This document shows, piece after piece, positions 24,949 to 33,568 of a DNA stretch of 64,000 bases. Where the stretch lies: assembly GCF_017254915.1 (NCBI RefSeq), contig NZ_JAFKCT010000011.1:62001-126000 (forward strand), in the 5' to 3' direction. Numbering within the stretch: the first letter of the stretch is position 1; each line of letters starts with the position of its first letter. The notes under the pieces are model-generated. The model was not told the origin of the DNA. It ran no database searches and was given only the letters and a program-made list of their open reading frames with translations. Made by a program: the position numbers and the translations under genes. The DNA comes from Algoriphagus oliviformis. GTDB taxonomy: Bacteria > Bacteroidota > Bacteroidia > Cytophagales > Cyclobacteriaceae.

Positions 24949-26151
24949 ATGAAGGCATTACAAAAACTCTTCGACAATCTAAAACCGAACTTTGAAAAGG
25001 GAGGCAAGTGGGAAAAGTTTCATACCCTCTACGAAGGCCATAGAACGATCGTTTTCGCGCCGGACTTGACGACCAAAGCCAAAGGAGCACAGATCAAGGA
25101 TGCAACAGACCTGAAGCGGGTGATGATCACCGTAGTGATCGCCATGATCCCGACTTTGCTCTTTGGGATCTTCAACGTAGGCGAGCAGCACTTCCTGGCT
25201 ATCGGCGAGGACGCTACCTGGGTGGACAAGGCGCTCTTTGGTGCAATGTCCGTATTGCCCATTCTGATCGTGACCTATGGGGTCGGATTGCTGACCGAAT
25301 TTATCTTCTGCGTGGTGCGCAATCACCCCATCAGCGAAGGATACCTGGTGTCCGGAATGCTGATCGCCCTGGTGATGCCTCCGCATATTCCGCTTTGGCA
25401 GGTTGCGCTGGCGACCATCTTCGCCGTAGTGATCGGCAAGGAGGTCTTTGGCGGTACCGGGATGAACATCCTCAACGTGGCCATGACTGCCCGTGCGTTC
25501 CTTTATTTTGCCTATCCAGCCAATATCTCCGGTGACCAAGTTTGGACGTACCTGTCTGACAAGGCGCCAGTGGATGGCTTCTCCGGTGCTACTGCCCTTT
25601 CTGTAGTTTACAATGCCGGCGTGCAAAACACCAATGCGGTAGACGCCCTCAACCAGCACAACTCCGTCGTCGGCGAGGGGCTGTATAGCCTTTCCAACAT
25701 GTTTATGGGCTGGATACCAGGATCTATCGGTGAGACATCCACCCTGATGTGTCTGGTGGGTGCGGTGATTCTGATCGCGACCGGAGTGGGAAGCTGGAAG
25801 ATTATCGTTTCCGGATTTGCAGGTGCTTATGTGATGGGCACGGTAATGAATCTCCTGGCTGTCAACGAATATATGGCGCTTCCTCCCCAGTACCACTGGG
25901 TGATGGGCGGCTTGGCCTTTGGTATCGTCTTCATGGCTACCGACCCGGTATCCGCGGCGCAGACCGAGACAGGCAAGTGGATCTATGGATTCCTGATCGG
26001 TGTCTTCACCATCATCATCCGAGTGACCAACCCTGCCTATCCTGAGGGGATCATGCTTGCGGTTCTGTTCATGAACGTGGTAGCACCACTGATCGATTAT
26101 TATGTAGTAAAAGCAAACAAAACAAGGAGGTTACAACGTGCAACAGTCTAA
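24949..26151 (+). CDS. nqrB: Na+-translocating NADH:quinone oxidoreductase subunit B
   Basis: A 400-residue membrane subunit with about 10 helices. It carries covalently bound FMN on a threonine, here in SGATALS (near residue 206), and binds riboflavin. Conserved landmarks are the KGAQIKDATDLKRVM cytoplasmic segment and GGTGMNILNVAMTARAFLYFAYP. It starts 3 bases after nqrA and overlaps nqrC by 14 bases. Inside its last codons lies a strong ribosome-binding site for nqrC. Confidence 0.96.
   Translation: MKALQKLFDNLKPNFEKGGKWEKFHTLYEGHRTIVFAPDLTTKAKGAQIKDATDLKRVMITVVIAMIPTLLFGIFNVGEQHFLAIGEDATWVDKALFGAMSVLPILIVTYGVGLLTEFIFCVVRNHPISEGYLVSGMLIALVMPPHIPLWQVALATIFAVVIGKEVFGGTGMNILNVAMTARAFLYFAYPANISGDQVWTYLSDKAPVDGFSGATALSVVYNAGVQNTNAVDALNQHNSVVGEGLYSLSNMFMGWIPGSIGETSTLMCLVGAVILIATGVGSWKIIVSGFAGAYVMGTVMNLLAVNEYMALPPQYHWVMGGLAFGIVFMATDPVSAAQTETGKWIYGFLIGVFTIIIRVTNPAYPEGIMLAVLFMNVVAPLIDYYVVKANKTRRLQRATV
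26124..26130 (+). promoter_or_regulatory. Perfect Shine-Dalgarno for nqrC
   Basis: AAGGAGG lies 7 bases before a GTG codon at 26138, inside the end of nqrB. Bacteroidetes genes seldom carry so complete an SD; here it decides the start of nqrC, whose family N-terminus begins at this GTG. Confidence 0.75.
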
Positions 26152-26890
26152 TACTTACGTAATTGTTTATTCCGCTGTATTGACCATTATCCTGGGGCTT
26201 TTGCTCTCAGGTTCCGCCCAGCTTTTGGGGCCAAGACAGCAGAAGGCCATCGCGTTGGACAAGAAGAAGCAGATTCTTGGCGCGGTAATCAGTGCCGAAG
26301 AGATCGGAGCGATGAGCCCTGATCAGGTCAATGAGTTTTACGAAAACAACATTTCCTCCATTGTAGTCGACATCAACGGCAAGGAAATCACCGATGGTGG
26401 CGTCACTGCAGAGAAGGTGGAGATTGCCAAAGACTACAAGAAGCCAGCTGACCAGAGATCCTACCCGGTATTTATATTCCATGCGGAAGGAAATCCTGCA
26501 GAGGTGAAGTCCTACATCCTGCCGCTGTATGGCGCAGGTCTTTGGGATGCCATCTGGGGCTATATCGCTTTGGAAACGGATATGAATACCATCGCAGGTA
26601 TCACACTGGCCCACGCGGGTGAGACTCCGGGTCTAGGCGCCAGAATCACCGAGGGTGAGGTGCAGGCAAGATATGTAGGCAAGAAGATCTTTGACGAGTC
26701 CGGAGAGCTGGTAGCAGTCCAGATGATGAAGGGCGAGGGCAAAGACTATTCTGGCGACGAGCACAAAGTGGACGGGATGTCTGGAGCGACCATCACCGGC
26801 AACGGGGTGAACAACATGCTGAAGGCCTATCTGACCCACTACGAAGCGTACATCAAAGGGAAGTCCCAATCAGCGGTGGCTGGCCTGTAA
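26138..26890 (+). CDS. nqrC: Na+-translocating NADH:quinone oxidoreductase subunit C
   Basis: A 250-residue subunit: one N-terminal helix (about 5-24) and a periplasmic domain carrying the second covalent FMN on the threonine of SGATITG (near 225). ETPGLGARI is the flavin-domain signature. Translation starts at GTG, with a full AAGGAGG site, overlapping nqrB by 14 bases; the next in-frame ATG would delete the membrane helix. The gap to nqrD is 30 bases. Confidence 0.95.
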   Translation: MQQSNTYVIVYSAVLTIILGLLLSGSAQLLGPRQQKAIALDKKKQILGAVISAEEIGAMSPDQVNEFYENNISSIVVDINGKEITDGGVTAEKVEIAKDYKKPADQRSYPVFIFHAEGNPAEVKSYILPLYGAGLWDAIWGYIALETDMNTIAGITLAHAGETPGLGARITEGEVQARYVGKKIFDESGELVAVQMMKGEGKDYSGDEHKVDGMSGATITGNGVNNMLKAYLTHYEAYIKGKSQSAVAGL

Positions 26891-26920
26891 ATCATTTTCA
26901 ACTCACCTAATTCAATTAAA

Positions 26921-27604
26921 ATGAGTGCTGAAACATTAGAAAAAGCGATCGAGAAAAAGCCGGCCGAAGCGCTGCTCTCGAAGCGAAGAAAAAGAATCGT
27001 AGCCGATCCACTGGTAGACGAAAACCCGATCACCATCCAGGTGTTGGGGATCTGCTCCGCGCTGGCAGTGACCACGCAGATGCAGCCGACTTTGGTCATG
27101 GCCATTTCCGTTACTTTTGTGATTGCCCTGTCCAACGTGGTAATCTCCCTGATGAGAAACACCATCCCTTCCCGCGTGAGGATCATTGTGCAGCTCGCTG
27201 TGGTTGCGACGCTGGTGACGCTGGTAAGTGAGGTGTTGAAAGCTTTTGCCTACGACATGTACAAGGAGCTTTCCGTATTCATCGGTCTGATCATTACCAA
27301 CTGTATCGTAATGGGTCGTCTGGAAGCTTTCGCCATGGGCAATAAGCCTTATGACTCCATGCTGGATGGTCTGGGCTCTGCCCTGGGCTACTCTTGGATC
27401 ATCCTGACCGTGGCCTTCTTCAGAGAGCTGTGGGGTTCAGGATCTGTATTCGGTATCCCTGTGTTTGATTACGTTTCTGGTCTTTTCGGTCCAGACTTCA
27501 GCCTGGCTACCAACGGTCTGATGGTGACTCCAGTGGGAGCCTTTATCATCCTCGGACTGATCGTATGGGTACAGCGTACCAAAACAGGATATGTTGAACA
27601 CTAA
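26921..27604 (+). CDS. nqrD: Na+-translocating NADH:quinone oxidoreductase subunit D
   Basis: A 227-residue six-helix subunit paralogous to NqrE. Landmarks are NPITIQVLGICSALAVTTQM, the LIITNCIVMGRLEAFAM segment with the cysteine that binds the intramembrane iron centre, and LGYSWIILTVAFFRELWGSG. The N-terminus has about 15 extra charged residues before the core compared with proteobacterial forms. It precedes nqrE by 15 bases. Confidence 0.95.
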   Translation: MSAETLEKAIEKKPAEALLSKRRKRIVADPLVDENPITIQVLGICSALAVTTQMQPTLVMAISVTFVIALSNVVISLMRNTIPSRVRIIVQLAVVATLVTLVSEVLKAFAYDMYKELSVFIGLIITNCIVMGRLEAFAMGNKPYDSMLDGLGSALGYSWIILTVAFFRELWGSGSVFGIPVFDYVSGLFGPDFSLATNGLMVTPVGAFIILGLIVWVQRTKTGYVEH

Positions 27605-27619
27605 TAAATCGACAGAAAA

Positions 27620-28231
27620 ATGGAATTAATTAGCCTTGGTATTAGGTCGATCTTTATCGACAACATGATTTTTGCCTACTTCTTGGGAATGTGCTCTTTC
27701 CTTGCGGTTTCCAAGAAGGTAAGTACCGCGATCGGTCTGGGTGCGGCCGTAGTGTTCGTACTGGGTGTGACCGTACCCGTCAACTGGATTCTGAACGAGT
27801 TTGTATTGAAAGAGGGAGCCTTGACCTGGATCTCCGCGGACATGGCCTCCATCGACCTTTCTTTCCTTAGATTTATCATGTTTATCGCCATCATCGCAGG
27901 TATCGTGCAGCTGGTGGAGATGATCGTGGAGAAGTTTTCCCCTGCGCTCTACGGACAGCTGGGTATCTTCCTTCCGCTGATCGCGGTAAACTGTGCCATC
28001 TTGGGTGGCGGCCTGTTCATGGCCCAGCGAGACTACACCATTGCCGAGTCAGCCGTGTACGGCTTTGGTTCTGGCTTAGGATTCATGCTGGCCATCGTGC
28101 TTTTGGCAGCTATCCGTGAAAAGATCAAGTATTCCCACGTGCCAAACGGTCTGAAAGGCCTTGGCATTACCATGCTTTTGACTGGTTTGATGGGGATCGC
28201 CTTCATGTCTTTCATGGGTATCGACCTGTAA
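27620..28231 (+). CDS. nqrE: Na+-translocating NADH:quinone oxidoreductase subunit E
   Basis: A 203-residue six-helix subunit that pairs with NqrD to hold the intramembrane iron centre. It has FAYFLGMCSFLAVSKKV and PLIAVNCAILGGGLFMAQRD with the two cysteines. It is the last gene of the operon; a strong terminator follows after 20 bases. No nqrF, the NADH-oxidising FAD/[2Fe-2S] subunit that usually comes next, is present here or elsewhere in the window. Confidence 0.96.
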   Translation: MELISLGIRSIFIDNMIFAYFLGMCSFLAVSKKVSTAIGLGAAVVFVLGVTVPVNWILNEFVLKEGALTWISADMASIDLSFLRFIMFIAIIAGIVQLVEMIVEKFSPALYGQLGIFLPLIAVNCAILGGGLFMAQRDYTIAESAVYGFGSGLGFMLAIVLLAAIREKIKYSHVPNGLKGLGITMLLTGLMGIAFMSFMGIDL

Positions 28232-28250
28232 TCGAAATCTGACTTTAGAA

Positions 28251-28286
28251 AAAGGCTCCAAAGCATCACTTTGGAGCCTTTTTTTG
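28251..28286 (+). terminator. Intrinsic terminator of the nqr operon
   Basis: Perfect 13-bp stem (28251-28263 with 28269-28281), a 5-base loop and a run of seven T. It ends the transcript right after nqrE. Confidence 0.88.
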
Positions 28287-28356
28287 TTTCCAACGGTAGG
28301 AGCTATTTTAGCCAGAGTCTCTATCTTGATCGCTCGAAAACCTACAACCCAAAAAC

Positions 28357-28986
28357 ATGAAAAAACTACTCTTAGTATTGGTTCTTTGCACGGTCTCCCT
28401 GGCTGCATTTCCCCAAAAAGGCAAGTGGGTGGAACTTTTCAACGGCAAAAACATGGACGGCTGGAAGCTGACCACCGATAGCCCCTCTTCCTTTTCTGTA
28501 GAAGATGGGACGATCAAAGTCGCCGGCCCTCGTGCCCATGCATTCTACGATGGCCCTGTGGGAAACCACGACTTCAAAAACTTCGAACTGAAAGTGGAAG
28601 TGAAGACCATGCCCAAAGCCAATTCTGGCATCTTCATCCACACCAAATACCAGGAAACCGGCTGGCCGGGAATCGGGTATGAGATCCAGGTAAACCAATC
28701 CCACGGCGACTGGAGAAAGACCGGTAGCGTGTATTCCTTCCAAGACGTGAAAGAAGTCTATGTGAAGGACGGCGAGTGGTACACGGAGGAAGTGATCGTG
28801 AAAGACGGCAAAATCACCGTGAAGGTCAATGGCAAGGTGATCAACGAATACGTGGAAGCGGAAGACACCAAAAGAGCCGGAAATCTTGGCGACAAGAAGC
28901 TGAGCTCCGGCACCATCGCCCTGCAAGCCCACGATCCCGAGAGCGTAATCTACTACAAAAGCGTCAAGCTGAAAGTGTTGGATTGA
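28357..28986 (+). CDS. DUF1080 (3-keto-disaccharide hydrolase-like) secreted protein
   Basis: A 209-residue protein with signal peptide (about 1-20). The mature part is one DUF1080 jelly-roll: WVELFNGKNMDGWK, FELKVEVKTMPKANSGIFIH, GIGYEIQVNQSHGDWRKTGSVYSF, and a C-terminal SGTIALQAHDPESVIYYKSVKLK. The fold is lectin/glucanase-like, and members act on 3-keto-glycosides. Exported, probably periplasmic or surface. It is monocistronic: terminators lie on both sides. Confidence 0.87.
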   Translation: MKKLLLVLVLCTVSLAAFPQKGKWVELFNGKNMDGWKLTTDSPSSFSVEDGTIKVAGPRAHAFYDGPVGNHDFKNFELKVEVKTMPKANSGIFIHTKYQETGWPGIGYEIQVNQSHGDWRKTGSVYSFQDVKEVYVKDGEWYTEEVIVKDGKITVKVNGKVINEYVEAEDTKRAGNLGDKKLSSGTIALQAHDPESVIYYKSVKLKVLD

Positions 28987-29006
28987 GTTCATCCATAAAA
29001 AAATTG

Positions 29007-29038
29007 AATGCCCAGTCTTGTGATTGGGCATTTTTTTT
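29007..29038 (+). terminator. Intrinsic terminator after the DUF1080 gene
   Basis: An 11-bp stem with one G-T pair (29007-29017 with 29022-29032), a 4-base loop and eight T. It begins 20 bases after the stop codon. Confidence 0.85.
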
Positions 29039-29064
29039 GACCTTGGCTGGCAAAATACCTGAAT

Positions 29065-29619
29065 ATGAAATTCACTTACCAACGCATCCTTTCCTACTTT
29101 TTGAGAGGGCTACTAGTGCTTACACCCTTGGCCGTCACTGCCTATGTGATCTATGCCATCTTTGTCTTTTTGGATGGTCTGATTCCCGTTCCATTTCCGG
29201 GAATCGGCATTCTCATGGTCATTGGTCTGATCACTTTTGCAGGCTACATGGCCAGCCTGTTCTTTACCAAGCCCCTGTTTGAATGGTTTGAGCGGGCGGT
29301 ATTTAAGATTCCACTGGTCAACCTGCTCTACACGAGCATCAAGGACCTGATGAGTGCCTTTGTCGGGGACAAGAAAAAGTTCAGTTCACCGGTGATCGTA
29401 CAGATGAGCGAATCGGTGGCCAGGTTGGGCTTTTTGACGCAAGATAACCTGGATGTCATCGGGCAGCCGGACATGGTCGCGGTATATTTTCCCCATAGCT
29501 ACAACGTGTCCGGGAATGTCTTCCTGGTCAAGCGGGAGAAAGTCACCCCGCTCAAGGGCGTGAAGAGCTCTGACGTGATGAAGTTTATGGTGTCTGGCGG
29601 GGTGTCGCCTTTGGATTAA
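29065..29619 (+). CDS. DUF502 family membrane protein
   Basis: A 184-residue protein with two N-terminal helices (about 12-34 and 45-67) and a soluble C-terminal part. The DUF502 pattern is clear: LRGLLVLTPLAVTAYVIY, GIGILMVIGLITFAGYMAS, FKIPLVNLLYTSIKDLMSAF, and PHSYNVSGNVFLVKREKV. The function of the family is unknown. It follows the DUF1080 terminator and precedes a 148-base gap with an A-rich tract. Confidence 0.85.
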   Translation: MKFTYQRILSYFLRGLLVLTPLAVTAYVIYAIFVFLDGLIPVPFPGIGILMVIGLITFAGYMASLFFTKPLFEWFERAVFKIPLVNLLYTSIKDLMSAFVGDKKKFSSPVIVQMSESVARLGFLTQDNLDVIGQPDMVAVYFPHSYNVSGNVFLVKREKVTPLKGVKSSDVMKFMVSGGVSPLD

Positions 29620-29767
29620 TTCTTGGTTAGAGAAAAAAAAAAGGACTAAAAGCTTTGTGGTTGGTTTGAATTGTTTTTTCTTGAGAAAACCTACGTTCTA
29701 AGGGGTGATATATCGGGGCGTTTGGACTTTGTTAGTTTCACGATAGTCTTTTTTCCAAACCAACAGA

Positions 29768-30871
29768 ATGAAAAACCTGTCAATTTTCACTTTCTGCCTG
29801 CTGCTTTTTGTATCCTGTGCCCAGAGAGAGGAGGGTGTCTTGGTGCTGGAGGATATTCCGGAGCACTCCGGGCCGCTTTTCGTCACAAAAGCGGTACCTC
29901 TTAGTTCTCACTCCACCCCTTTGCTGAGCAACTACCTCGGAGCAAAGTACAACAAGAGCCAAATCTGGATCGTGGATAAGGCTAATATGGATGCCATCCA
30001 TGGCTTTGACTGGGATGGGGAGTCGCTGGGATCCGTGGCAGAGAGAGGTGAGGCCCCTAGCCAAATTTACAATCTGGTGGATTTTCTGGTGCAAGAGGAT
30101 CAATTGGTAGTCATGTCCAATCTTGGAGACGAAGTGGTGGTATACGAGTATGACTTTGATAACTCGGTAAAGTCCAAAGCCCAGCTGCCGTTCAACTGTT
30201 TCGCCTTCGTGGAAAACTCCCAAGAGGGCTATTGGCTGTATTCTGGCTACAACAGAGTGGCGGGGGAACATCGTCTGCGCTCAGTAAGCAAGGACGGGAA
30301 ATTGCTTCAAAGCGAGCTGGAGAATACCTTCCACGAAAAAATGATCCCGTTAGGCGAGGCGGCATTTTTCGACGGCGACGGGGAGGCACTTTTCAAAGAA
30401 TCTTTCAAGCCAGAAGTTTTCGTTCTCAAAGAAAATGGCCCAAAGCTAAAATATACCTTCGATTTTGGCGACCTGACGGTGCCTGCGGAATTTTGGGAAA
30501 TGGAGGCTATCCCCGGTTTTGAGATGATCGATGGCAACGGATATGCCAACTTCGAGTTTCTTGCCGAAAATGGAGACTATGCCCTTTTTGATATTTATAT
30601 CCAAAAGGAGGGCATAAGCCGAAAGGAAATCGTGCTTCTCGACAAACGCTCAAAAAAATCCCGAAAGCTGAAAGTAGACAGGGATCGGGATGGCCACCTG
30701 CTGAGCCCTATGGGAATCGAGGGAGACCAAATTCTGTTTATTGCCTATGCACCACATTTGGTGGCAAACAAGACAAAGCTTGAGTTTTCAGACGAGGCTC
30801 GTCTCAAAGTCGATCAAGTCTCAGAAGACGATAATCCGGTGATCATCTATGTGGAAATTCCTGAGATTTAA
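29768..30871 (+). CDS. Lipoprotein with 6-bladed beta-propeller (BF3164-like)
   Basis: A 367-residue protein with lipoprotein signal (LLFVSCAQ, lipid-attached Cys near 17). The body shows repeated propeller-like strand patterns (KSQIWIVDKANMDAIHGFDWDG, EDQLVVMSNLGDEVVVYEYD) of the 6-bladed beta-propeller group. Its role is unknown; members are often next to small secreted peptides or thioredoxin-like lipoproteins, as here. It overlaps the next lipoprotein gene by 23 bases, so the two are a coupled pair. Confidence 0.75.
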   Translation: MKNLSIFTFCLLLFVSCAQREEGVLVLEDIPEHSGPLFVTKAVPLSSHSTPLLSNYLGAKYNKSQIWIVDKANMDAIHGFDWDGESLGSVAERGEAPSQIYNLVDFLVQEDQLVVMSNLGDEVVVYEYDFDNSVKSKAQLPFNCFAFVENSQEGYWLYSGYNRVAGEHRLRSVSKDGKLLQSELENTFHEKMIPLGEAAFFDGDGEALFKESFKPEVFVLKENGPKLKYTFDFGDLTVPAEFWEMEAIPGFEMIDGNGYANFEFLAENGDYALFDIYIQKEGISRKEIVLLDKRSKKSRKLKVDRDRDGHLLSPMGIEGDQILFIAYAPHLVANKTKLEFSDEARLKVDQVSEDDNPVIIYVEIPEI

Positions 30872-31346
30872 TCCTTTGCTTTGTCTGCCTCTGATCTGCG
30901 CCTGTTCTGGAGAGGGAGGGCGAAGCAGTGATCATACGCCTCTGCATCACAGTCCCAATGTAAAAGTGCTGACCGTTTCAGCAACCAAATTTGAGGTTCC
31001 TGATATCGACAGCAGATTCCAGGTTGTAACCTTTGCGGCAAACTTTACCGAGTGGTCTTTTCTGAATTCCCCATGGGAAAAGAGTCAAGCCGATTTTCCA
31101 GAAGTGGAATACATTTTCTATTATTCAGGAGATGATACCGTTGGGCTAAAAGAATGGATGGTTGAAAACAAGTTTGCCTATCCCATTTTTCACGACTACA
31201 AAGGAGAATTCAAAGAACTCAACATTGTAGATAAGAAGCTAACGAGCATTTCTTTTTTAGTCAAAGATGGAAAACAACTTGGTTTAGGACATGCTGCAAA
31301 CCCTACCTATAAAGAAAAGCTTAAGCGAGCTTTTTATGGTGATTGA
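30849..31346 (+). CDS. Small thioredoxin-fold-like lipoprotein without CxxC
   Basis: A 165-residue protein with lipobox (LPLICACS, Cys near 19). The mature part has strand-helix order hinting at a thioredoxin-like fold: VVTFAANFTEW, EVEYIFYYSGDD, FAYPIFHDYKGEFKELNI, TSISFLVKDGKQLGLGHA. I find no CxxC active site, so a redox role is not supported; it may be a binding partner of the propeller protein it overlaps by 23 bases. The family call is weak. Confidence 0.6.
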   Translation: MWKFLRFNPLLCLPLICACSGEGGRSSDHTPLHHSPNVKVLTVSATKFEVPDIDSRFQVVTFAANFTEWSFLNSPWEKSQADFPEVEYIFYYSGDDTVGLKEWMVENKFAYPIFHDYKGEFKELNIVDKKLTSISFLVKDGKQLGLGHAANPTYKEKLKRAFYGD

Positions 31347-31348
31347 CG

Positions 31349-32389
31349 CTAGATCACCTCCACCACAGCTTCTCCGCGATCCAAAAACCTTCCGATCTCC
31401 CAAACTGCCTGGTTTTGTAATTGCATGGTCTCCTCAAACCACGCCTTGTTTTCTTCCGCCACGGCGATTAGGAGGCCTCCGCTGGTCTGGGGGTCGCAGA
31501 GCTTCACCAGATCCATGCCGGTCACACCCTTGGTTTTGGGGCTGAAGGCATTCCAGTTGCGGTAGGTGTTGTCGGGAAAGATAAACTGGTTGATGTAGGC
31601 TTGGATTCCGTCGATCAGGGGGAGCCTGGCGATCTCGATCTGGGCAGAAAGCCCGGCTCCTTCGGCCATCTCGATCAAATGGCCCAGCAGTCCAAATCCC
31701 GTCACATCCGTCATGGCATGGACTTCCTCATGGTTACCCAAAACCGTCCCCACGGAATTCAGTCGGCAAGCCGTATCGACGAGGTTCAGGTAGTCTTGTT
31801 CTTGGATTTTTTGTCGCTTCAGGGCAGTGGCAAGTACGCCTATGCCCAGGGGTTTGGTGAGGAAAAGCAAGTCGCCGACCTTGGCTCCTCGGTTGGTCTT
31901 GATCTTGCGCGGATGGACGGTGCCGCTGACCGATAGGCCAAAGATCGGATCCTTTGCGGCGATGGAATGTCCCCCCGCCAGTTCTATCCCGGCGCTTTGG
32001 CAGATTTTCTTCGCTCCTTCCATCACTTTCGCCGCCAGTTCGGGCGCGATTTTTTCCACCGGCCAGCTCAGGATGGCATTGGCAAAGACCGGTTTTCCTC
32101 CCATGGCATAGACATCGGAGATGGCGTTGGCAGCGGCGATCATCCCGAAGTCAAAAGGATCGTCGACGATAGGGGTGAAAAAGTCCACGGTATTGATCAC
32201 GGCCAAGTCCCCGGAGACTTGGTACACGGCTGCGTCATCCTTGTGGGAGTTGCCCACCAATAGGTTGGGGTCAGTCTGGGTCAGAGATCCGCTTGCGCCA
32301 AGGATCTGGTCGAGCACGGCAGGGGCGATCTTGCAGCCGCATCCGGAGCCTTCACTCCACTCGGTGAGCCGGGTAGGGGGATTTTGCAT
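31349..32389 (-). CDS. selD: Selenide, water dikinase
   Basis: Makes selenophosphate from selenide and ATP. It is 346 residues. The active-site region GSGCGCKIAP (15-24) has cysteine where some organisms use selenocysteine. The rest matches: LLVGNSHKDDAAVY, NTVDFFTPIVDDPFDFGMIAAANAISDVYAMG, LAGGHSIAAKDP. It overlaps mnmH by 38 bases, which supplies the clear use for the product here; no selA or selB is in the window. Confidence 0.95.
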   Translation of the reverse strand: MQNPPTRLTEWSEGSGCGCKIAPAVLDQILGASGSLTQTDPNLLVGNSHKDDAAVYQVSGDLAVINTVDFFTPIVDDPFDFGMIAAANAISDVYAMGGKPVFANAILSWPVEKIAPELAAKVMEGAKKICQSAGIELAGGHSIAAKDPIFGLSVSGTVHPRKIKTNRGAKVGDLLFLTKPLGIGVLATALKRQKIQEQDYLNLVDTACRLNSVGTVLGNHEEVHAMTDVTGFGLLGHLIEMAEGAGLSAQIEIARLPLIDGIQAYINQFIFPDNTYRNWNAFSPKTKGVTGMDLVKLCDPQTSGGLLIAVAEENKAWFEETMQLQNQAVWEIGRFLDRGEAVVEVI

Positions 32390-33416
32390 TCGTTTGGTTT
32401 TTGATTTTCACAAGCAATTCCAGCTGCTCTTCTATCGTCAAGCCGCCCAGATCCACTGTCCGGATTTTTCCGGCTTCATGTCTTTCCAGGTCAAACTCGT
32501 AGGCTTTGTCGTAATAGACCAGCAGGTTGGAGATCCAGGCTGGATGGTTTCCGGACTGGATGTCGGCAATGGCTTCTTGGGTTCTGAGGCCGCCGAGCTT
32601 TTTTTTGAGCCGGAGGACGGCAGCGATCAGCTCCTCTTTGGGAAGTGCGGCGTAGTCGTCGGCAATATGGGCGATGCGCTCTTCCATAGGCTTTCGCAAG
32701 TCGATCAGCGGACTTTGTAGCATCTGGGCAAAAAGCCCGTCGGGGAGGATGATCCTGCCGATTTTCCGGCTTTCGTTTTCTATCCACAGGGCTTGCTGCG
32801 GGTCGAGGTATCGCAGCTCCTCCGCCATTTGATTTTCAAACTGCTCCACCGTGGGTTGGGGAGGCTGTCCGATGGCACCGAAAGCCGAACCCCGATGGTT
32901 GGCAAGGCCTTCCAAGTCGAGGACTTGTTCGCCTTTTTCCGCCAGCTTTTGGAGAAGGAGCGTTTTGGCGGTGCCGGTTTTCCCTCCCAACACGATCAGA
33001 CGGCGATCCTTGCGGACTTCCTCAAAGGTGTAGGTCCGGTAGGTTTTATAGCCGCCCTTGAGGCGAAATACCTGGAATCCGACCATACCCAGCAGCCAAG
33101 ACAGGATCTGGCTGCGCATGCCTCCCCTCCAGCAGTAGAGGATGATTTTCTTTTCGGGAAAAAGCTGCGCCGCCTCCTTTTGGATCTCGTGGAATCTCGG
33201 GCCGACCAGTTCAAAGCCCTTCATCGTTGCGGCTTCCGCTCCCTTTTCCTTGTAAAGCGTGCCGACGATTTTTCTTTCGGCATCATTCAGGATCGGGATA
33301 TTGTGCGAACTGGGGATGTGGCTTTGCGCAAATTCGCTTTCGCTGCGCGCGTCGAGCAGGGGATGTTTTTCCCTCAAACCCCAAAATTCCTCCAAAGTGA
33401 TCAGTTGTTCGGCCAT
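32352..33416 (-). CDS. mnmH: tRNA 2-selenouridine synthase
   Basis: Replaces sulfur in 2-thiouridine at tRNA wobble position 34 with selenium from selenophosphate. It has an N-terminal rhodanese domain (LLDARSESEFAQSHIPSSHNIP) with catalytic Cys in YCWRGGMRS, then a P-loop region GGKTGTAKTLLLQKLAEKG. From the ATG at 33416 (MAEQLITLEEF) it has 354 residues; a start 30 bases further up is possible, but crosses a TATCTTTA box that may be its -7 element. It is translationally coupled to selD. Confidence 0.92.
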   Translation of the reverse strand: MAEQLITLEEFWGLREKHPLLDARSESEFAQSHIPSSHNIPILNDAERKIVGTLYKEKGAEAATMKGFELVGPRFHEIQKEAAQLFPEKKIILYCWRGGMRSQILSWLLGMVGFQVFRLKGGYKTYRTYTFEEVRKDRRLIVLGGKTGTAKTLLLQKLAEKGEQVLDLEGLANHRGSAFGAIGQPPQPTVEQFENQMAEELRYLDPQQALWIENESRKIGRIILPDGLFAQMLQSPLIDLRKPMEERIAHIADDYAALPKEELIAAVLRLKKKLGGLRTQEAIADIQSGNHPAWISNLLVYYDKAYEFDLERHEAGKIRTVDLGGLTIEEQLELLVKIKNQTNAKSPYPAHRVE

Positions 33417-33512
33417 TTCGGGAGTGAATATAAAGATATTGTCCATCGATCGCCCGCTTGAAGGGAGAATTGGCTTGGATCGATAGCCTAGACCGGCTGG
33501 AAGACGGAAGGT

Positions 33513-33546
33513 AAAAAAAAAGCCGCAAAGCGAACTTTACGGCTTT
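33513..33546 (-). terminator. Intrinsic terminator of trxA
   Basis: A 10-bp stem with one mismatch (33521-33530 with 33535-33544) around CGAA, followed on the minus strand by nine T. It begins 24 bases after the trxA stop. Confidence 0.82.
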
Positions 33547-33568
33547 CGGCTCTAAGTGTAATTAAGAA

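Noticed and set aside
31349..32389. Selenocysteine in SelD
   Set aside because: The active-site codons near residue 17 are cysteine codons; no in-frame TGA is seen.
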